Source: an uncultured Roseovarius sp.
GTDB lineage: Bacteria; Pseudomonadota; Alphaproteobacteria; Rhodobacterales; Rhodobacteraceae
NCBI RefSeq assembly: GCF_913057115.1
Contig: NZ_CAJXNN010000008.1
Location: 1-64,000, forward strand
Reading direction: 5' to 3'
DNA length: 64,000 nucleotides
Every line of letters begins with the position of its first letter. Within the stretch, counting starts at the first letter, position 1. Position numbers and translations under genes: made by a program. Positions 16,376-25,267 of this stretch are shown here, in pieces. The notes beneath the pieces were generated by a model that ran no database searches, had not been told where the DNA came from, and saw nothing but the letters and a program-made list of their open reading frames with translations.

Positions 16376-18124
16376 GTGGCCGAGGGCTTTCTTGGCATCA
16401 CACACTCCCTGACGGGGCGGCATTGGATCGGCCCGTCTTTGGAGGTTGAGCGGCAGGCCGAAGCCATGGCACAGGCCACCGCCCTGCCCCGCCCGCTTTG
16501 CCAAACGCTCACCCGGCTTGGCGTCGCAACCGAAGAAGGCGAGGCTTATCTCGCACCACAACTGCGCGACCTGCTGCCCGACCCGCGCAGCCTCAAGGAC
16601 ATGGAACTCGCCGCCGCCCGCTTTCTGCAATCCGTAGACCGGCGCGAAAAAATCGCGATTTTCGCTGATTACGACGTTGATGGCGGCAGCTCCGCCGCGC
16701 TGCTGATCGACTGGCTACGCCAGATGGGCCTTCCCGCTACGCTCTATATTCCCGACCGGATCGACGAGGGCTATGGCCCCAATGAACCGGCCATGGCCGA
16801 TCTGGCCGCCAAGCATGACCTGATCATCTGCGTCGATTGCGGCACGCTGAGCCATGAGGCCATCGCCGCCGCCAAGGGGGCGGATGTGCTTGTGCTCGAT
16901 CACCACTTGGGCGGTGAATCCCTGCCGCCTGCCTTGGCCGTGGTGAACCCCAACCGACAGGACGAGCCCGGCGATCTGGCGCATCTCTGCGCCGCTGCCG
17001 TGGTCTTCCTGATGCTGGTCGAAGCAGGCCGCCAATTGCGCGAGGCGGGCAAACTCGGGCCGGACCTTATGGCGATGCTCGACCTTGTGGCACTGGCCAC
17101 CGTGGCCGATGTGGCCCCGCTCAAGGGCGTCAACCGCGCCTTCGTGCGCCAAGGTCTGCGCGTCATGGCCCGGCGTGACCGCCCGGGCCTTGTGGCGCTG
17201 TCGGATATCTCACGCCTCGATACCGCCCCCGCCGCCTATCACCTTGGCTTCGTCCTCGGCCCGCGCGTCAATGCCGGGGGCCGCGTCGGCCGCGCCGATC
17301 TGGGCGCGCGGCTTCTGGCCTGCGATAACTTGGCCGAGGCGAAATCCATGGCCGAACGGCTGGATCAACTCAACACCGAACGGCGTGAGATCGAAGCACT
17401 GGTGCGCGCCGCTGCCCTTGATCAAGCGGAAGAACGCGGGCTGGACGCGCCGCTTGTCTGGGCCGCGGGCGAAGGCTGGCACCCCGGTGTCGTCGGCATC
17501 GTCGCCTCGCGCCTGAAAGAGACCACCAACCGCCCCGCCATCGTCATCGGCTTTGACGGCGACGAGGGCAAAGGCTCGGGCCGCTCTGTCTCGGGTGTCG
17601 ATCTGGGGGCCTCGATCCAGAAACTCGCCGCCGAAGGCCTTTTAATCAAAGGCGGCGGGCACAAGATGGCCGCAGGCCTCACCGTGGCGCGCGACAAACT
17701 CGACGACGCCATGGCCCGCCTGTCCGAGCTTTTGGCCAAACAAGGCGCAGGCACCGCAGGCCCCGCCGATCTGCGCCTTGACGGTGTGCTGATGCCCGGC
17801 GCAGCCACCGTTGACCTAGTCGAACAGATCGAAGCCGCAGGCCCCTTCGGTGCGGGCGCCCCCGGCCCGCGCTATGCCTTCCCCGACATGGCCATCCAAT
17901 TCGCCAAACGGGTAGGCGAATCGCACCTCAAACTGCGCTTTGGCGACGGTATGGGCGCCAGCATGGAGGCGATTGCCTTCGGAGCTTATGACGGACCGCT
18001 CGGACAGCGGCTTGAGCAGCATGGAGGTGCGCGCTTCCACCTTGCCGGGCGGTTGGATATTAACACTTGGGGCGGGCGGCAAAGCGTGCAACTGCGCCTT
18101 GAAGACGCCGCGGAGGCGGGTTGA
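16376..18124 (+). CDS. recJ: single-stranded-DNA exonuclease RecJ
   Basis: A 582-residue 5'-3' single-strand exonuclease of the DHH family, acting in recombination, base-excision and mismatch repair. The DHH domain shows FADYDVDGGSSAALL (motif I) and VLDHH (motif III). A DHHA1 domain carries GGGHKMAAG, and a C-terminal OB fold follows. The GTG start at 16376 lies three bases after the glpX stop. ADYDVDG requires this frame, and no better-placed ATG exists upstream. Length is typical of alphaproteobacterial RecJ. Confidence 0.96.
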   Translation: MAEGFLGITHSLTGRHWIGPSLEVERQAEAMAQATALPRPLCQTLTRLGVATEEGEAYLAPQLRDLLPDPRSLKDMELAAARFLQSVDRREKIAIFADYDVDGGSSAALLIDWLRQMGLPATLYIPDRIDEGYGPNEPAMADLAAKHDLIICVDCGTLSHEAIAAAKGADVLVLDHHLGGESLPPALAVVNPNRQDEPGDLAHLCAAAVVFLMLVEAGRQLREAGKLGPDLMAMLDLVALATVADVAPLKGVNRAFVRQGLRVMARRDRPGLVALSDISRLDTAPAAYHLGFVLGPRVNAGGRVGRADLGARLLACDNLAEAKSMAERLDQLNTERREIEALVRAAALDQAEERGLDAPLVWAAGEGWHPGVVGIVASRLKETTNRPAIVIGFDGDEGKGSGRSVSGVDLGASIQKLAAEGLLIKGGGHKMAAGLTVARDKLDDAMARLSELLAKQGAGTAGPADLRLDGVLMPGAATVDLVEQIEAAGPFGAGAPGPRYAFPDMAIQFAKRVGESHLKLRFGDGMGASMEAIAFGAYDGPLGQRLEQHGGARFHLAGRLDINTWGGRQSVQLRLEDAAEAG

Positions 18125-18236
18125 GAGCGAGTATGAAGGGCGGCGCCAAAAGAATGGTTTTCCAAGACGTTTTTTTGCAAAAACCCTCTTGCGCGTGTCG
18201 CCGCTTTTGCCTAGTAACCGCCTCACGCCACGGTAT

Positions 18237-18311
18237 GGCCCGTTCGTCTATCGGTTAGGACGCCAGGTTTTCAACCTGGAAAGAGGGGTTCGATTCCCCT
18301 ACGGGCTACCA
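18237..18311 (+). tRNA. tRNA-Glu (anticodon TTC)
   Basis: A cloverleaf can be drawn. Acceptor GGCCCGT pairs with ACGGGCT (ending in a G-U at position 1), the D arm contains the CGGTTAGGACG segment, and the anticodon stem CCAGG/CCTGG holds the TTC anticodon in the loop TTTTCAA. A T arm GGGGTTCGATTCCCC follows, and CCA is encoded at 18309-18311. It lies between recJ and the convergent idi gene. Confidence 0.96.
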
Positions 18312-18349
18312 CCTTTTGCCTTATATCACCGATATTTACACCCCGGCGC

Positions 18350-18877
18350 TTAGGAAAAGATCTGCGCCGCGTGATCCTTTAGGTAAATCCGCAACCACGG
18401 GGTAAAAACCTCAGCCTGCGTCTGGGTGTCTTGTGCAAGGCTGTCGATCTCGACCCATGCCACATCCATCACTTCCTCGGGGTTGGGGGCGGTCGGGATA
18501 CGGTGATCAACCCGGGCCACGAAAATATCGACCAATTCATGCTCGATCAGCCCCCCGCCGACATCGGCGCGATACTCAACCTGTTGCCGGTACGCGAGGG
18601 CTAAGCCCTTGATTCCCAACTCTTCTTTCAGACGACGATGGGCGCAGGCCTCGGGCGCTTCATCCCAATGCGGGTGGGTGCAACAGGTGTTCGCCCACAG
18701 GCCCGGCGTATGATACTTCCCCAAGGCGCGGCGCTGTATAAGCACTTGATTTTCATAAAGAACAAAGACCGACACCGCCTTGTGCCGCAGCCCCTCAAGA
18801 TGCGCGCGCAGCTTTTCGACCGGCGTCAGGGTGCCATCGACCCAAGCGGGGATAAGAGTGTGATCTTGGGCGGTCAT
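18350..18877 (-). CDS. idi: isopentenyl-diphosphate delta-isomerase, type I
   Basis: A 175-residue Nudix-fold isomerase interconverting isopentenyl and dimethylallyl diphosphate for isoprenoid, quinone and carotenoid synthesis. Visible are the catalytic cysteine in ANTCCTHP, the metal-binding histidines around YHTPGLWANTCCTHPHW, and the RLKEELGI Nudix-like Glu cluster. Length is typical. In phototrophic Rhodobacterales idi often sits near bacteriochlorophyll/carotenoid genes, but none are present here. It is separated from pqqE by a 160-base region rich in CGTACG repeats. Confidence 0.95.
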   Translation of the reverse strand: MTAQDHTLIPAWVDGTLTPVEKLRAHLEGLRHKAVSVFVLYENQVLIQRRALGKYHTPGLWANTCCTHPHWDEAPEACAHRRLKEELGIKGLALAYRQQVEYRADVGGGLIEHELVDIFVARVDHRIPTAPNPEEVMDVAWVEIDSLAQDTQTQAEVFTPWLRIYLKDHAAQIFS

Positions 18878-18949
18878 CTGATCCTGAAAAGGTTAACGTG
18901 GGACATGGTTTGGCTGCCGGTTTTAACGCGCAGCCCAACCGATGACCAG

Positions 18950-19027
18950 CGTACGACTCGTACGAATGTATCCCGATTTTCGTACGAAAATCCTGTGGTT
19001 TCTGAACCAAGTCGTACGAGTCGTACG
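18950..19027. repeat. nested CGTACG inverted repeats between pqqE and idi
   Basis: CGTACGACTCGTACGA (18950-18965) is matched by its exact reverse complement at 19012-19027. Midway between them lies the palindrome TTTTCGTACGAAAA (18977-18990). CGTACG occurs five times (18950, 18959, 18981, 19013, 19022). The block lies just past the pqqE stop and about 73 bases upstream of the idi start, both on the minus strand. It could be a terminator/attenuator of the pqq transcript or an operator for idi. Confidence 0.7.
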
Positions 19028-19036
19028 AAACGCCGC

Positions 19037-20113
19037 TCAGGCGTTCACGCGATAGGTCAAGTCGGCCTCGTCCTCCCCCTCGGCCAACATCGCGACAACG
19101 CGGTGATGATCGGGGGATTTCACGCAGACCGGATCAGTCGCGCCGGCGTCACCGGCCAGCGCCAAGGCCTGACAACGGCAACCGCCGAAATCGACCTCTT
19201 TGCGATCGCAGCTTTGGCAGGGTTCGGGCAGCCAATCGGTGCCGCGATAGGCGTTGAAGGCGGCGCTGTCATACCAGATGGATTTGAGCGCGGTGTCGCG
19301 GACATTATCGAACTGCAAATGCGGAATGGTCTGCGCCGCGTGGCAGGGCAGAACGCTGCCATCCGGGGCCACGTTCAACCCCGCCGAGCCCCAACCGCCC
19401 ATGCAGGATTTGGGATAATCGGCGTAGTAATCGGGCGGTACGAAATCGAAGGCCAGCACCCCGCGCAGGCGCTTGGATGCCTCGGCCACTTTGTCCTTGG
19501 CCGCCTCGGTCTGCTCGCGCGTGGGCAGAAGGGCCGCGATGTTCTTGGTGGCCCAGCCGTGGAACTGCACGCAGGCCACTTCCAAACGCCGCGCGCCCAG
19601 TTCCACCGCCATGTCAATCGTGCGGTCCAGATCATCAAGGTTTTGCCGGTGCATGACCGCGTTGAGTGTCAGGGGAATGCCGCGCTTGGCGATCTCTTCC
19701 GCCGCCTGCATCTTGCGATCAAAGCCACCGCGATAGCCGCCGATTTTATCGGCCAGCTGCGCATTGGTCCCTTGCAAGGACAGTTGGATATGATCCAGCC
19801 CCGCGGCCTCCAGCGCGTCCAAGCGGCGCGGGGTCAGGCCAATGGCCGAGGTGATGAGGTTGGTATAAAGCCCCGCCGCATGGGCGGCGCGGGTCAATTC
19901 CTCAAGATCGCGGCGCGAGGCGGGTTCGCCCCCCGAGAGGTGCAATTGCAGAACGCCCATTTCGGCGGCTTGGCGGAAAACATCGGCCCATGTTTCGGTA
20001 TCGAGCTCCGCCTCCTTCGCCGCCATCTCCAACGGGTTAGAGCAATAGGGGCAGCTGAGCGGACAGCGGTGGGTCAGTTCCGCCAGCATGGCGATGGGGG
20101 GCGGCACGCTCAT
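19037..20113 (-). CDS. pqqE: PQQ biosynthesis radical SAM protein PqqE
   Basis: A 358-residue radical S-adenosylmethionine enzyme that, with PqqD, forms the Glu-Tyr carbon-carbon crosslink in PqqA, the first step of pyrroloquinoline quinone synthesis. The CX3CX2C cluster motif is C17-C21-C24. A C-terminal SPASM region has multiple cysteines for auxiliary iron-sulfur clusters (CHAAQ, then CQSCDR and GGCRCQA). The start overlaps the pqqD stop by one base, so the operon pqqABCDE is tightly coupled. Confidence 0.97.
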   Translation of the reverse strand: MSVPPPIAMLAELTHRCPLSCPYCSNPLEMAAKEAELDTETWADVFRQAAEMGVLQLHLSGGEPASRRDLEELTRAAHAAGLYTNLITSAIGLTPRRLDALEAAGLDHIQLSLQGTNAQLADKIGGYRGGFDRKMQAAEEIAKRGIPLTLNAVMHRQNLDDLDRTIDMAVELGARRLEVACVQFHGWATKNIAALLPTREQTEAAKDKVAEASKRLRGVLAFDFVPPDYYADYPKSCMGGWGSAGLNVAPDGSVLPCHAAQTIPHLQFDNVRDTALKSIWYDSAAFNAYRGTDWLPEPCQSCDRKEVDFGGCRCQALALAGDAGATDPVCVKSPDHHRVVAMLAEGEDEADLTYRVNA

Positions 20114-20397
20114 CAGTGCACCATCAGGTAAAGCCGGGCGCGCAACCCGACAAGGAAGCGTTGCACATCCTGTTCGATTTGCTGGGCCGGGGCGTTGTAG
20201 GTTTGGGCGAGGTCTTGGATGATCTGGGCGAAGGTATCCTCACCATTCACCCGACTCAGGATGGCGACGCCGATCTGATCCAGTTCCACGGCTTTTTCCG
20301 GGGCCAAAAGCACGGTGCTGCCGCGCACCCGATCGTCATGCAGGCGCACACCGCGCGGCAGGTAGGGGCGGTCGTCGGGGGATAGCGCAAGGCTCAT
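20113..20397 (-). CDS. pqqD: PQQ biosynthesis peptide chaperone PqqD
   Basis: A 94-residue RRE-fold peptide chaperone that binds PqqA and presents it to PqqE. Recognisable segments are [34 protein letters not shown] and a C-terminal helix ending in [17 protein letters not shown] 20397 overlaps the pqqC stop (ATGA), whereas an upstream in-frame start at 20421 lies inside pqqC. Length matches free-standing PqqD proteins. Confidence 0.95.
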   Translation of the reverse strand: MSLALSPDDRPYLPRGVRLHDDRVRGSTVLLAPEKAVELDQIGVAILSRVNGEDTFAQIIQDLAQTYNAPAQQIEQDVQRFLVGLRARLYLMVH

Positions 20398-21122
20398 GCC
20401 AGCCCCTCGCCCGGTTGCCACGCGCCGGGCGGGATGCGGCCCGGACCGACATAGGCACTATGCAGCGCGTCCAGTTGCGCCCAAAGCACGTTGGTTTTGA
20501 AAATCAGCGCCTCGGCGGCCATGTCTTCCTTTTCGGGCGTGTCGGCGTGGGTCAGCACCCATTCAAGGCCAAAGGCCACATCCTTGGGTGCTTCGGTCAG
20601 GCGTTTGCGGAAATAGCTGAGACTGTCGGGATTGGCGAAATCGTAATGCTCCAACAGGCCTTCGATGCGTTTTTCGTGGATCTTTGGCGCGAAGAGTTCC
20701 GTCAGCGAGGAGGCCACGGCCTGTAGCAGAGGCATATCGCGCACATAGCGGATATAGGCATCCACGGCGAATTGCGTGGCGGGCAGCACCCCGCGCCCCG
20801 AGGCGACATAATCAGGGTCCAGCCCCACCGCCTCGGCCAGTTTGAGCCAACGGCGGATGCCGCCGCCCTCTGCAACCCCGCCATCGTGATCTTCGATCCG
20901 CGAGCGCCATTCACGGCGCATGGCCGGATCGGTGCAGCGCGACATGAAGGCGGCATCCTTCATCGGGATCGCCGCCTGATAGGCCCAGCGGTTGATGACC
21001 CATGCGCGCACCTGATCGGCGGTGCAGCCCCCCGAATGCAGCAGGTGATGGAAGGGGTGTTTATCGTGATAGCGTTCCGCCCCGATTTGGCGCAGGCGGG
21101 CCTCAAGACCTTCGCGGCTCAT
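20394..21122 (-). CDS. pqqC: pyrroloquinoline-quinone synthase PqqC
   Basis: A 242-residue cofactorless oxidase that performs the final ring closure and eight-electron oxidation to PQQ. The all-helical TenA-like fold signature is seen in [34 protein letters not shown] and [22 protein letters not shown] 21122 overlaps the pqqB stop by ATGA and gives the usual N-terminus ([14 protein letters not shown]). The upstream in-frame start at 21158 is rejected for that reason. Confidence 0.96.
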   Translation of the reverse strand: MSREGLEARLRQIGAERYHDKHPFHHLLHSGGCTADQVRAWVINRWAYQAAIPMKDAAFMSRCTDPAMRREWRSRIEDHDGGVAEGGGIRRWLKLAEAVGLDPDYVASGRGVLPATQFAVDAYIRYVRDMPLLQAVASSLTELFAPKIHEKRIEGLLEHYDFANPDSLSYFRKRLTEAPKDVAFGLEWVLTHADTPEKEDMAAEALIFKTNVLWAQLDALHSAYVGPGRIPPGAWQPGEGLA

Positions 21123-22006
21123 GGCGTGATCTCCTGCCCGTCTTGGGCGATGGTCCAACCGGCGGCCAGCGCTGTGGCGCGTTCGGGGCTATCCGGTTGC
21201 AGGATGGGGTTGGTGTTGTTGATGTGAATGAAGGTTTTGGCAGTCTTGAGATCGGCCAGTTTGGCGATGGAGCCATCCGGGCCACTGACCGGGATATGGC
21301 CCATGCGGCGGCCGGTTTTGACGCCGGTACCGGTGCGGATCATTTCCTCGTCATCCCAAAGGGTGCCGTCGAAGAAAAGCTGATCGGCGTCTTGGAGTTG
21401 CGCCAAAAGGTCGGGCGTCACCTCGGCGCAGCCGGGGATGTAGTAGGCCACCTTGCCGCCGCCTTCGAGGCGGACGCCAACGGTTTGCTCGCCCATCAGA
21501 TCGGTCTGAACGCTCTCGCCTTCCATGAATAGCGGCACCTTGCCCGGTACCGCGAACAGCCGCGCGGTGAGGTTTGGCAGAAGGGGAATGTCGGTGTTGA
21601 GGGCGACACGCTCGCGCGTCACCTTCTCGCGGTTCACCGCGTCGAAAATCCGATTCTGCGCCAGCACATCGAGGATGTCGCCGGTGGCGTAGAGGGTGAA
21701 GGGGGTTTGTTCACGTAAGCTGAGCAGCCCGGCGATATGGTCGATATCGCCGTTGGTCAGCAGGACCGACGCGATGGGCGTATGGCGCAGGTTGCGCGGG
21801 TGCATCGCCGGGTTATCCAGCATCTGCTGACGGATGTCGGGCGAAGCATTCAGCACCGCCCAATCCCGCCCATCCAGTGACACCGCCAAAGACGATTGCC
21901 CGGATGCAGGGATTTTCCCCGCCCGGGCATCGTTACAATTCTTGCAGCCACAGTTCCACTGCGGCAGGCCGCCACCGGCAGAGGCCCCCAAGACAAGAAA
22001 ACGCAT
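21119..22006 (-). CDS. pqqB: PQQ biosynthesis protein PqqB
   Basis: A 295-residue metallo-beta-lactamase-fold protein, proposed to hydroxylate the tyrosine of the PqqA-derived dipeptide. The N-terminus RFLVLGASAGGGLPQWNC is diagnostic. The CGCKNC motif binds a structural zinc, and NGDIDHIAGLL replaces the canonical HxHxDH iron site. Length is normal. It lies 23 bases downstream of pqqA. Confidence 0.97.
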   Translation of the reverse strand: MRFLVLGASAGGGLPQWNCGCKNCNDARAGKIPASGQSSLAVSLDGRDWAVLNASPDIRQQMLDNPAMHPRNLRHTPIASVLLTNGDIDHIAGLLSLREQTPFTLYATGDILDVLAQNRIFDAVNREKVTRERVALNTDIPLLPNLTARLFAVPGKVPLFMEGESVQTDLMGEQTVGVRLEGGGKVAYYIPGCAEVTPDLLAQLQDADQLFFDGTLWDDEEMIRTGTGVKTGRRMGHIPVSGPDGSIAKLADLKTAKTFIHINNTNPILQPDSPERATALAAGWTIAQDGQEITP

Positions 22007-22029
22007 CCCGGGCCCTCCGCCTCAAGCGA

Positions 22030-22137
22030 TCAAAACAGATCGTGCTCGTAATCGCGGCCTTCGTCCTCGGCCGGAGAATACATGTTGATCTCCATGCCGC
22101 AGTTGACTTCTTTCAGTTTCGGGGCAGTCCAGGACAT
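22030..22137 (-). CDS. pqqA: PQQ precursor peptide PqqA (35 residues)
   Basis: The short gene encodes 35 residues starting MSWTAPKLKEVNCGMEINMY. The conserved Glu16 and Tyr20 (E-x-x-x-Y) are the two residues fused into PQQ. GGGAGGA stands about seven bases before the ATG. The peptide has a 15-residue acidic tail beyond Tyr20, longer than the 23-24-residue PqqA of many bacteria. The CTACGACCA regulon motif lies 72 bases upstream at 22210-22218. Confidence 0.95.
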   Translation of the reverse strand: MSWTAPKLKEVNCGMEINMYSPAEDEGRDYEHDLF

Positions 22138-22209
22138 GCGTTTTCCTCCCATAGCTGTCTGGTTCACCTCATAGGCTATCGGTTGACCGGTCGGCGCGAA
22201 ATGCTCCTT

Positions 22210-22218
22210 TGGTCGTAG
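22210..22218 (-). promoter_or_regulatory. CTACGACCA motif upstream of pqqA
   Basis: The minus strand reads GGCTACGACCAAAGGA. The same nine-base core precedes the cytochrome c, PQQ dehydrogenase and Sel1-like genes (36389, 37122, 35756), with a 7/9 match before the LuxR regulator (39066). The 36389 copy shares CTACGACCAAAGGA. It is probably a binding site of the alcohol-oxidation response regulator. Confidence 0.6.
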
Positions 22219-22295
22219 CCATCGCTATGGGCAGGGTTTCGCGTAAGACCTTTGTCGAATGTCACAGGCGCGGGCACGCGCATACCCTGCGGATC

Positions 22296-24383
22296 ATGGG
22301 AGGACGGTTTTTCAAATGCGCGCTACTGGTGCTTGGGCTGCTTTGCGCGCTACCGGCTTGGGCCGAACTGCTGACGCGCGAGGCCTTGGGCAACTATGTG
22401 CGCGCGCCTTATTCGGTGGGCGCGCCGCTGAATGACAAGGGGGTTTACAGCCTGCTCAATTCCGGTGGGGCCGAGGCCGGTTACGTGTTTGAAACCGAAC
22501 CCCTGGCCCCCCTGCCCGGCTTTTCCGGCGCGCCGATCAACATGCTTGTAGTGCTGGACCTTGAGGGGCGGTTTATCGACGTGCAACTGATCGAGCATAA
22601 CGAGCCGATCTTTGTCTCGGGGCTGGGCCAAGCGCCCTTTCATGCCTTTTTCGAACAATACGGCGGGCTGTCGATTTCCGATTCCATCGTCGTCGGCACC
22701 CCCTATGGTGACAGCGGCGGCGGCTCCTCGCTCAAGTACCTCGATGGGGTGACCAAGGCCACCGCCAGCGTCCGCATCGCACATGAATCTGTCATGGGCG
22801 CGGCCCTCGCCGTGGCGCGCGAAAAGATGCAAGGGCTGGCCAGCGGGCCACCGGCCTTCCCCGACCTCGCGCATGACGAGGCTCTGACATGGGCCGACCT
22901 GGTCGACCAAGGTATCGCCACGCATCATGTCGTGACCAACGCAGAGGTTAACGCGCTGTTTGACGGCACCCTGTGGGAGGATGACGACCCAGAGGCACAA
23001 GACGCCCCCGAAGAGGCCTATCTTGACCTTTGGGTGGTGGACATTGGCCCCCCCGCCATCGCCCGCGCCGCCCTCTCGCCGGACACCTTTCAAGAGCTGC
23101 AAAACTTCACCGAGATTTCCCCCGATGATGAACCGATCCTGCTGATTGAAACCGCCCGCCACGGGCTGGTCAGCGAGGATTTCGTGCGCAACACCGCGCC
23201 CGATTGGATCTCGGCCGAACAAGACGGGCTGCCCGTGGCCCTGCGCGATGCCGATCTTTTCGTGGAACTGGCCGAGGGCGCGCCCGATGAGGGCACCGCC
23301 ATGATCCTGCGCACCGACCGCCGGCTTGGGTTCGACCCCTCGCGCGAGTGGGTGCTCAAGGTGCTGGCCACCCGCGAGCACGGCATGTTCCAGCCGCAAA
23401 CAGGCTCTGTCACCCTTGATGTCCCGCACAGCACCCCCGAGCGGTTTTTTACCCGGCCCCAACACATCAAACCCGTGCCGCCATGGCGCGAGGCGCTGCG
23501 CAACCGGCAGGGTGATTTGATCGTGCTGGGCGTTTTCCTGACCGGGCTTGTGGCCCTGTTGGCCTTCGGCATGACCCGCTTTGCCGGGGCGCGGAACTTT
23601 ACCCCCCTGCGCCTTGGTATCCTCGCCGTGGTCACCGGCTTTATCGGCTGGTGGGGTCAAGGGCAGCTTTCCATCGTTACCGTGCTGGGCGTGATCCGCA
23701 CCGCCTGGGAGGGGGGCAGCTATGCCTTCCTGCTCTATGATCCCTTTTCCCTGCTGATCTGGGGTGTAACCATCGCGGGATTCATCGCTTGGGGTCGCGG
23801 GCTCTTTTGTGGCTGGCTTTGCCCCTTCGGCGCGCTTCAGGAATTCGCCCACCACGCGGGCCGCGCCCTGCGCCTGCCGCGGGTTGAACCCTCGCCCAAA
23901 TGGGACAACCGATTGAAATACCTCAAATATGTGCTTTTGGCGGGGCTGGTGGCCGTGGTGTTCATCGCCCCGCAACAGGTCGACAAAGCCGCCGAGGTGG
24001 AACCCTTCAAAACCGCCATCACCACCTTTTTCATCCGCGAATGGTACTACGTGGCCTATGCGGCCTTCTGGCTGCTGCTCTCGATGGTCCTTTTCAAGGG
24101 CTTCTGCCGCTACCTCTGCCCGCTTGGGGCTTTCATGGCCATTGGCGGGCTGTTGCGTGGGCGCGACTGGATCGCACGGCGCACCGAATGCGGCTCGCCT
24201 TGCCAACTTTGCCGGGTAAAATGCAACTATGGCGCTATCAAGGACACAGGAGAAATCGACTATTCCGAATGTTTTCAATGCCTTGACTGCGTCGCCATCC
24301 ATGACGACGCAAGCCGCTGTGTGCCCCTGGTTCTGAAGGCGCGCGGGCGCGGAACCGTCAAACCGGAGGTCGCCGCCGAATGA
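22296..24383 (+). CDS. NosR/NirI-like membrane flavo-iron-sulfur protein
   Basis: A 695-residue membrane redox protein. It has a signal peptide (about 1-23) and a periplasmic FMN-binding domain with the flavinylation-type motif DGVTKATAS (150-158), whose usual final Thr is a Ser. Several membrane helices follow (from about residue 405), with CGWLCPFGALQE and CRYLCPLGAFM loops. A C-terminal polyferredoxin-like region has CGSPCQLCRVKC and CFQCLDC cluster ligands. NosR proteins deliver electrons from quinol to periplasmic partners. Here it is not near nos genes but next to pqq and PQQ dehydrogenase genes and directly coupled to apbE. ATG 22296 starts the signal peptide. Electron partner unknown. 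Confidence 0.85.
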   Translation: MGGRFFKCALLVLGLLCALPAWAELLTREALGNYVRAPYSVGAPLNDKGVYSLLNSGGAEAGYVFETEPLAPLPGFSGAPINMLVVLDLEGRFIDVQLIEHNEPIFVSGLGQAPFHAFFEQYGGLSISDSIVVGTPYGDSGGGSSLKYLDGVTKATASVRIAHESVMGAALAVAREKMQGLASGPPAFPDLAHDEALTWADLVDQGIATHHVVTNAEVNALFDGTLWEDDDPEAQDAPEEAYLDLWVVDIGPPAIARAALSPDTFQELQNFTEISPDDEPILLIETARHGLVSEDFVRNTAPDWISAEQDGLPVALRDADLFVELAEGAPDEGTAMILRTDRRLGFDPSREWVLKVLATREHGMFQPQTGSVTLDVPHSTPERFFTRPQHIKPVPPWREALRNRQGDLIVLGVFLTGLVALLAFGMTRFAGARNFTPLRLGILAVVTGFIGWWGQGQLSIVTVLGVIRTAWEGGSYAFLLYDPFSLLIWGVTIAGFIAWGRGLFCGWLCPFGALQEFAHHAGRALRLPRVEPSPKWDNRLKYLKYVLLAGLVAVVFIAPQQVDKAAEVEPFKTAITTFFIREWYYVAYAAFWLLLSMVLFKGFCRYLCPLGAFMAIGGLLRGRDWIARRTECGSPCQLCRVKCNYGAIKDTGEIDYSECFQCLDCVAIHDDASRCVPLVLKARGRGTVKPEVAAE

Positions 24384-25267
24384 TCTCCCGCCGTCGTTTC
24401 CTCGCCATTTCCGCCGCAGCACTTGCCCTACCCGCGCGGGCCGAGCCCGTGCGTTGGCAGGGCTATGCCATGGGGGCGGAGGTTTCCCTGACGCTGGAGG
24501 CCCCTGAGGCACAGGCGCGGGCCGCCTTGCGAGAGGTGCAGCACATCCTGCGCGAGATCGAGGCGCTCTTCAGTCTCTACGAGCCTTCTTCGCGCCTCTC
24601 ACAGCTTAACGCCACCGGGCGGCTGGAGCGGCCCGCGGCGCGCTTCACCGAGCTTCTAGACCTCTGCGATCAGGCCCACCGCCTGACAAACGGACGCTTT
24701 GACCCCACGGTGCAACCGCTCTGGCAGGCCCTCGCACAAGGCAAAGACCCAGACCCGGCCCGCCGCTTGATCGGCTGGGACAGGGTGAGCATAGGCCTGC
24801 AGGCGATAACCCTCGCCCCCGGTCAAGCGCTGACCCTCAACGGCATCGCCCAAGGCTATGCCACCGATCTGGTCAGCGCGGCCTTGAAGCGCGCAGGGTT
24901 GCCCCGCGTCCTGGTCAATATCGGAGAATTCACGGGCTGGGGCCGCGATTGGCAGGTCGGCGTGGCCGACCCCACCCACGGGCTGGTCGCCCGCCAAAGC
25001 CTGAACACCCGCGCGCTGGCCACCTCAAGCCCGGGTGCGATGCCGCTGGGCCAGAACCAAAGCCACATCCTCGACCCCTTGGGCCAAGCCCCGCAATGGT
25101 CCACCGTCAGCGTCGAGGCCGACACGGCCTCAATCGCCGATGCGCTCTCCACCGCCTTCTGCCATGCAGGCCGCGATGAGATCAAAGCGACCCTGCGCGC
25201 CACCCCGGGCCACCCCAAGGCCCTCTGCGTCGCGCCAAGCGGAACACTCCACCGCTTTAGCGCCTGA
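24380..25267 (+). CDS. apbE: FAD:protein FMN transferase
   Basis: A 295-residue ApbE-family flavin transferase that attaches FMN covalently to Thr/Ser in exported flavoproteins. An RRRFLAISAAALALP twin-arginine-like signal indicates export. Family segments include YAMGAEVSLTLEA, SLYEPSSRLSQLNATG, RFDPTVQPLWQ, LNGIAQGYATDLV and LVNIGEFTGWGRDW. It overlaps the NosR-like gene by ATGA, so that protein is the obvious substrate. A strong terminator follows at 25401-25429. Confidence 0.93.
   Translation: MISRRRFLAISAAALALPARAEPVRWQGYAMGAEVSLTLEAPEAQARAALREVQHILREIEALFSLYEPSSRLSQLNATGRLERPAARFTELLDLCDQAHRLTNGRFDPTVQPLWQALAQGKDPDPARRLIGWDRVSIGLQAITLAPGQALTLNGIAQGYATDLVSAALKRAGLPRVLVNIGEFTGWGRDWQVGVADPTHGLVARQSLNTRALATSSPGAMPLGQNQSHILDPLGQAPQWSTVSVEADTASIADALSTAFCHAGRDEIKATLRATPGHPKALCVAPSGTLHRFSA

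Noticed and set aside
18638-20131. 497-codon plus-strand frame over idi and pqqE
   Set aside because: It is antisense to two clearly recognised genes; its composition (His/Arg/Gly-rich) is that of a GC-rich shadow frame.
22350-24512. 720-codon minus-strand frame over the NosR-like gene
   Set aside because: No recognisable domains, and antisense to a gene with clear FMN and cysteine motifs.
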